DNA of 5,546 nt from Limisphaerales bacterium (GTDB lineage Bacteria > Verrucomicrobiota > Verrucomicrobiia > Limisphaerales > UBA11358): the NCBI GenBank assembly GCA_003133815.1, contig PKZR01000278.1, forward strand, positions 1 through 5,546, read 5' to 3'. Numbering within the stretch: position 1 is the first letter of the stretch; every line of letters begins with the position of its first letter. Positions 3,578 through 5,546 of the stretch are shown here, in pieces. Made by a program: the position numbers and the translations under genes. The notes beneath the pieces were generated by a model. The model was not told the origin of the DNA, ran no database searches, and saw only the letters and a program-made list of their open reading frames with translations.

Positions 3578-4912
3578 ATGAAGAAAAGAATCAAAGAAAT
3601 TCCCGGTTCCATCGTCGCGCCGAAAGGCTTTTCCGCCAGCGGCGTTTTTTGCGAAATCAAGAAACTTGGCACCGGTAAAGGTTCCAACAAAGGCTTGAAG
3701 CGCGATCTCGCGTTGATCGTTTCCGAAACGCCCGCCACCGTCGCTGGGATGTTCACGACAAACCAGGTTTGTGCCGCGCCGGTGAAAGTCTGTGTCGAAC
3801 GCGTGAAAAAAGGCACGGCGCAAGTTGTGGTTGTGAACTCCGGCAACGCCAACGCCTGCACCGGCCGACAAGGCATGGCCGACGCGCGCGAAATGGTTTC
3901 GTTCACGGAGCGCGCATTGAATTTGCCGACCGGCTCGGCGCTCGTCGGCTCGACCGGGCGCATTGGCGTGCCGATGCCGATGGATAATGTTTGCGCCGGC
4001 ATCATCGAAGCCGCGACGTTGCTGGGTTCAACCGCCGAACACGCCGCCAACGCCGTCGAGGCGATCATGACGAGCGACACGAAGCCGAAGCAGATCGCGG
4101 TGGAATTCAAGCTTGGCGGCAAGACGGTGCGCATCGGCGGCATGTGCAAAGGCGCGGGCATGATCCAGCCCGGCATGTCGCCAACCGGCGCACGGCCGGC
4201 CACGTTGCCGCACGGCGGACTCCACGCAACGATGCTGGGATTCATCACGACGGATGCGGTGATTGACGCGAAAGTTTTGCAGGCGGCACTGAATGAAGCG
4301 GTGGCGCACAGCTTCAACCGCATCACGGTAGACGGCGACATGAGCACGAACGACACGGTTTTGGTTTTGGCAAACGGACTCGCCGGCAATGAAAAACTCA
4401 AAACTAAAAATTCAAAACTAAAAACTTTCCAGTCCGCTTTGCACCATGTCTGCCTCGAACTCGCGAAGAAAATTGTGCGGGACGGCGAAGGTGTTCACCG
4501 TGTCGTGACCGTGCGCGTGAACGGGGCGAAGACGGTTCAGGATGCCGATGCCGCCGCGCGCGCGGTGGCGAACAGCGCGCTGATAAAAACAAGCTGGCAC
4601 GGCGGCGATCCGAACTGGGGTCGCATCATTGATGCGATTGGTTATTCGCCCGCAAAAGTGGTCGAGGAGAAAATTGACATCGGCTATTCCGCGAATGACT
4701 CGACAAAAATTCTCTGGAGCCTAAAACGCGGCCAACCGACGTCGGCGACGTTCAAGGAGTTATGCGCCGCCGTTGCGCCGAAGGAATTTGAGCTGCACAT
4801 CAACCTGAATCTCGCCAAGGCGAACGCGGTGATGTATGCCGCCGATTTGACCGAGGAATATGTGGACTTCAACAAAGGCGACGTGACGGATGCAAGTTCG
4901 CTGGGCGGCTGA
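3578..4912 (+). CDS. argJ: Bifunctional ornithine acetyltransferase / N-acetylglutamate synthase
   Basis: ArgJ transfers the acetyl group of N-acetylornithine to glutamate, recycling it in arginine synthesis; many members also acetylate glutamate from acetyl-CoA. It is made as a precursor that cleaves itself into alpha and beta chains. The cleavage motif H-A-T-M-L-G-F-I-T-T-D is present, with nucleophile Thr218. Other landmarks are M-F-T-T-N (58-62), N-S-G-N-A-N-A-C-T-G (87-96), S-T-G-R-I-G (125-130), K-G-A-G-M-I-Q-P (191-198), F-N-R-I-T-V-D-G-D-M-S-T-N-D (246-259), D-G-E-G (302-305) and D-P-N-W-G-R-I (344-350). At 444 residues it is longer than the usual 400 or so. About 16 residues (near 201-216) separate the K-G-A-G-M-I motif from A-T-M-L, where most family members have N-M only, and the C-terminus runs past the usual N-x-D-Y-T end. 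Residues 273-283 are encoded by a short repeat. ATG 3578 lacks a Shine-Dalgarno sequence. A terminator follows; argB is not in the window. Confidence 0.96.
   Translation: MKKRIKEIPGSIVAPKGFSASGVFCEIKKLGTGKGSNKGLKRDLALIVSETPATVAGMFTTNQVCAAPVKVCVERVKKGTAQVVVVNSGNANACTGRQGMADAREMVSFTERALNLPTGSALVGSTGRIGVPMPMDNVCAGIIEAATLLGSTAEHAANAVEAIMTSDTKPKQIAVEFKLGGKTVRIGGMCKGAGMIQPGMSPTGARPATLPHGGLHATMLGFITTDAVIDAKVLQAALNEAVAHSFNRITVDGDMSTNDTVLVLANGLAGNEKLKTKNSKLKTFQSALHHVCLELAKKIVRDGEGVHRVVTVRVNGAKTVQDADAAARAVANSALIKTSWHGGDPNWGRIIDAIGYSPAKVVEEKIDIGYSANDSTKILWSLKRGQPTSATFKELCAAVAPKEFELHINLNLAKANAVMYAADLTEEYVDFNKGDVTDASSLGG
4394..4426 (+). repeat. Heptamer repeat, family A, embedded in frame in argJ
   Basis: Two tandem 14-base units, CTCAAAACTAAAAA (4397-4410) and TTCAAAACTAAAAA (4411-4424), are each made of two heptamers. 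Positions 4395-4426 match the intergenic repeat at 3527-3558 at 31 of 32 bases. The 33 bases at 4394-4426 are exactly 11 codons, giving K-L-K-T-K-N-S-K-L-K-T (residues 273-283), which lies between the conserved A-N-G-L-A-G-N and the helix beginning F-Q-S-A-L. This is a length- and sequence-variable loop in ArgJ, so the reading frame and both flanking cores are intact. Confidence 0.9.
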
Positions 4913-4918
4913 TTTTTG

Positions 4919-4952
4919 GCCACAGATTTTCACAGAGGAAACACGGACTCTG
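4919..4952. repeat. CACAGA-type short intergenic repeat
   Basis: GCCACAGATTTTCACAGAGG continues into AAACACGGACTCTGA, giving CACAGA, CACAGA and CACGGA with 10-11 base spacing. It starts seven bases after the argJ stop. This motif style (CCACAGATTTTCACAGA) is recalled as a very common intergenic sequence in many bacterial genomes. It is the counterpart, at the other end of the arg genes, of the 9-bp array before argC. Confidence 0.6.
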
Positions 4953-4958
4953 AAATCC

Positions 4959-4993
4959 AAAAGCCGCTGGAAAAATCCAGCGGCTTTTGTTTT
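4959..4993. terminator. Strong bidirectional terminator between argJ and ilvC
   Basis: AAAAGCCGCTGGA (4959-4971) pairs perfectly with TCCAGCGGCTTTT (4976-4988) around an AAAA loop, giving a 13-bp stem. On the plus strand the stem ends in TTTTGTTTT; on the minus strand the complementary A-run supplies TTTT followed by GGATTTC. It therefore can end transcription of argJ and of the convergent ilvC, which stops about 30 bases beyond it. Confidence 0.93.
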
Positions 4994-5028
4994 CAATCGG
5001 AAATCGAAAATCCGAAATCGGCAATCAG
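4994..5028. repeat. Heptamer repeat, family C (AAATCGG), covering the ilvC stop codon
   Basis: Five consecutive heptamers, CAATCGG, AAATCGA, AAATCCG, AAATCGG and CAATCAG, fill the interval exactly. The ilvC stop (TGA on the minus strand, 5025-5027) lies in the last unit, so the repeat reaches the very end of the coding sequence. It differs in sequence from the repeats before argJ and at the methyltransferase start but has the same 7-base period. Confidence 0.8.
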
Positions 5029-5546
5029 TAGGCGGCTTGCGCGCCTTTGATGTTTTTCTTGCCCATCCACGGCATGAGCGCGCGGAGTTTTGCACCGGTT
5101 TTTTCGATCGGATGCTGTTCGCCTTTTTTGAGCAGCGCGTTGTAGCGTTTATAGCCGCCTTCATATTCCTTGACCCAGTCTTTGGCGAACTTGCCGGACT
5201 GAATGTCTTTTAGCGCGGCTTTCATGCGTTTCTTTACGCTGCCGTCAATGATCTTCGGGCCGACGCTCACATCACCCCACTTGGCGGTTTCGGAGATCGA
5301 AAACCTCATGCCGCTGATGCCGGCTTCGTTCATCAGGTCGGCGATGAGTTTGAGTTCATGCAGACATTCGAAGTAGGCCATCTCGGGCGAATAACCGGCT
5401 TCGACGAGCACTTCAAATCCGGCCTGCACGAGCGCGCTCGCGCCGCCGCAAAGCACGGTCTGTTCGCCGAACAAATCAGTTTCGGTTTCTTCTTTGAAAT
5501 TCGTTTCAAGCACGCCGGCGCGGGTGCCGCCGATGCCTTTGGCCCA
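5025..5546 (-). CDS. ilvC: Ketol-acid reductoisomerase, C-terminal part (gene runs off the window)
   Basis: This enzyme performs the Mg2+- and NADPH-dependent alkyl migration and reduction of acetolactate or acetohydroxybutyrate in valine, leucine and isoleucine synthesis. Only the last 173 residues are here; the frame stays open to the window edge, starting W-A-K-G-I-G-G-T-R-A-G. This is the C-terminal knotted, metal-binding domain. Metal ligands appear in the expected spacing: Asp24 and Glu28 of the fragment in E-T-D-L-F-G-E-Q, Glu60 and Glu64 in F-E-C-L-H-E, and Ser85 in F-S-I-S-E-T-A. These agree with D190, E194, E226, E230 and S251 of class I enzymes, so about 166 N-terminal residues, including the NADPH-binding domain, lie outside. 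The total length would be near 339, a short-form class I KARI. The gene converges on argJ and ends inside a heptamer repeat. Confidence 0.96.
   Translation of the reverse strand, partial: WAKGIGGTRAGVLETNFKEETETDLFGEQTVLCGGASALVQAGFEVLVEAGYSPEMAYFECLHELKLIADLMNEAGISGMRFSISETAKWGDVSVGPKIIDGSVKKRMKAALKDIQSGKFAKDWVKEYEGGYKRYNALLKKGEQHPIEKTGAKLRALMPWMGKKNIKGAQAAY

Noticed and set aside
3571..4401. 276-codon minus-strand frame opposite argJ
   Set aside because: It is antisense to a complete argJ, has no family signature, and ends within repeat DNA.
2642..5028. CRISPR array made by the short repeats
   Set aside because: Units are 7 bases, degenerate and directly abutting, with no unique spacers and no cas genes.
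4890..5213. 107-codon plus-strand frame crossing the argJ-ilvC terminator
   Set aside because: It overlaps the argJ end, a strong terminator hairpin and the conserved ilvC C-terminus, so it is a shadow.

Overview
The window (about 5.5 kb, moderately GC-rich with AT-rich junctions) reads as a chromosomal housekeeping segment of a Gram-negative-type bacterium. My best guess is Verrucomicrobiota, in the Pedosphaera/Limisphaerales direction. That rests on the style of the L13, S9, ArgC and ArgJ proteins, the near absence of Shine-Dalgarno sequences, and the many short intergenic repeats. It is recalled from memory and has not been searched.

Layout. Positions 1-118 are non-coding and hold a 13-bp direct repeat spaced 21 bp. 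A small orphan ORF (119-358) follows; it resembles the N-terminus of a longer uncharacterised family. Its stop codon abuts a pair of TGTTMCCYATGT repeats (359-395) that look like a decayed insertion-sequence end. After a candidate promoter come rplM (567-1001) and rpsI (1010-1411), the usual L13-S9 operon, closed by an intrinsic terminator (1430-1460). A 170-bp gap with a long hairpin and a 9-bp tandem repeat leads into argC (1582-2643), a class I SAM-dependent methyltransferase (2645-3484, TTG start) and argJ (3578-4912). A strong bidirectional terminator (4959-4993) separates argJ from the convergent, partial ilvC (5025-5546, minus strand).

Function. ArgC (N-acetyl-glutamyl-phosphate reductase) and ArgJ (ornithine acetyltransferase / N-acetylglutamate synthase) supply two steps of arginine synthesis by the cyclic acetyl route. 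IlvC (ketol-acid reductoisomerase) belongs to branched-chain amino-acid synthesis. The methyltransferase between argC and argJ has no obvious link to arginine synthesis.

Most notable observation. Three families of degenerate 7-nucleotide tandem repeats sit at the junctions around argC-methyltransferase-argJ-ilvC, and two of them also occur inside coding sequence. A 32-bp intergenic segment just upstream of argJ recurs with one mismatch inside argJ, where it encodes a lysine-rich stretch in a variable loop. A second repeat supplies the start codon and first residues of the methyltransferase and recurs, one heptamer shorter, in the middle of that gene. A third contains the ilvC stop codon. This looks like a short-repeat family that colonises gene edges and tolerant loops, comparable to cyanobacterial heptanucleotide STRRs or to the Rickettsia palindromic elements that insert in frame.
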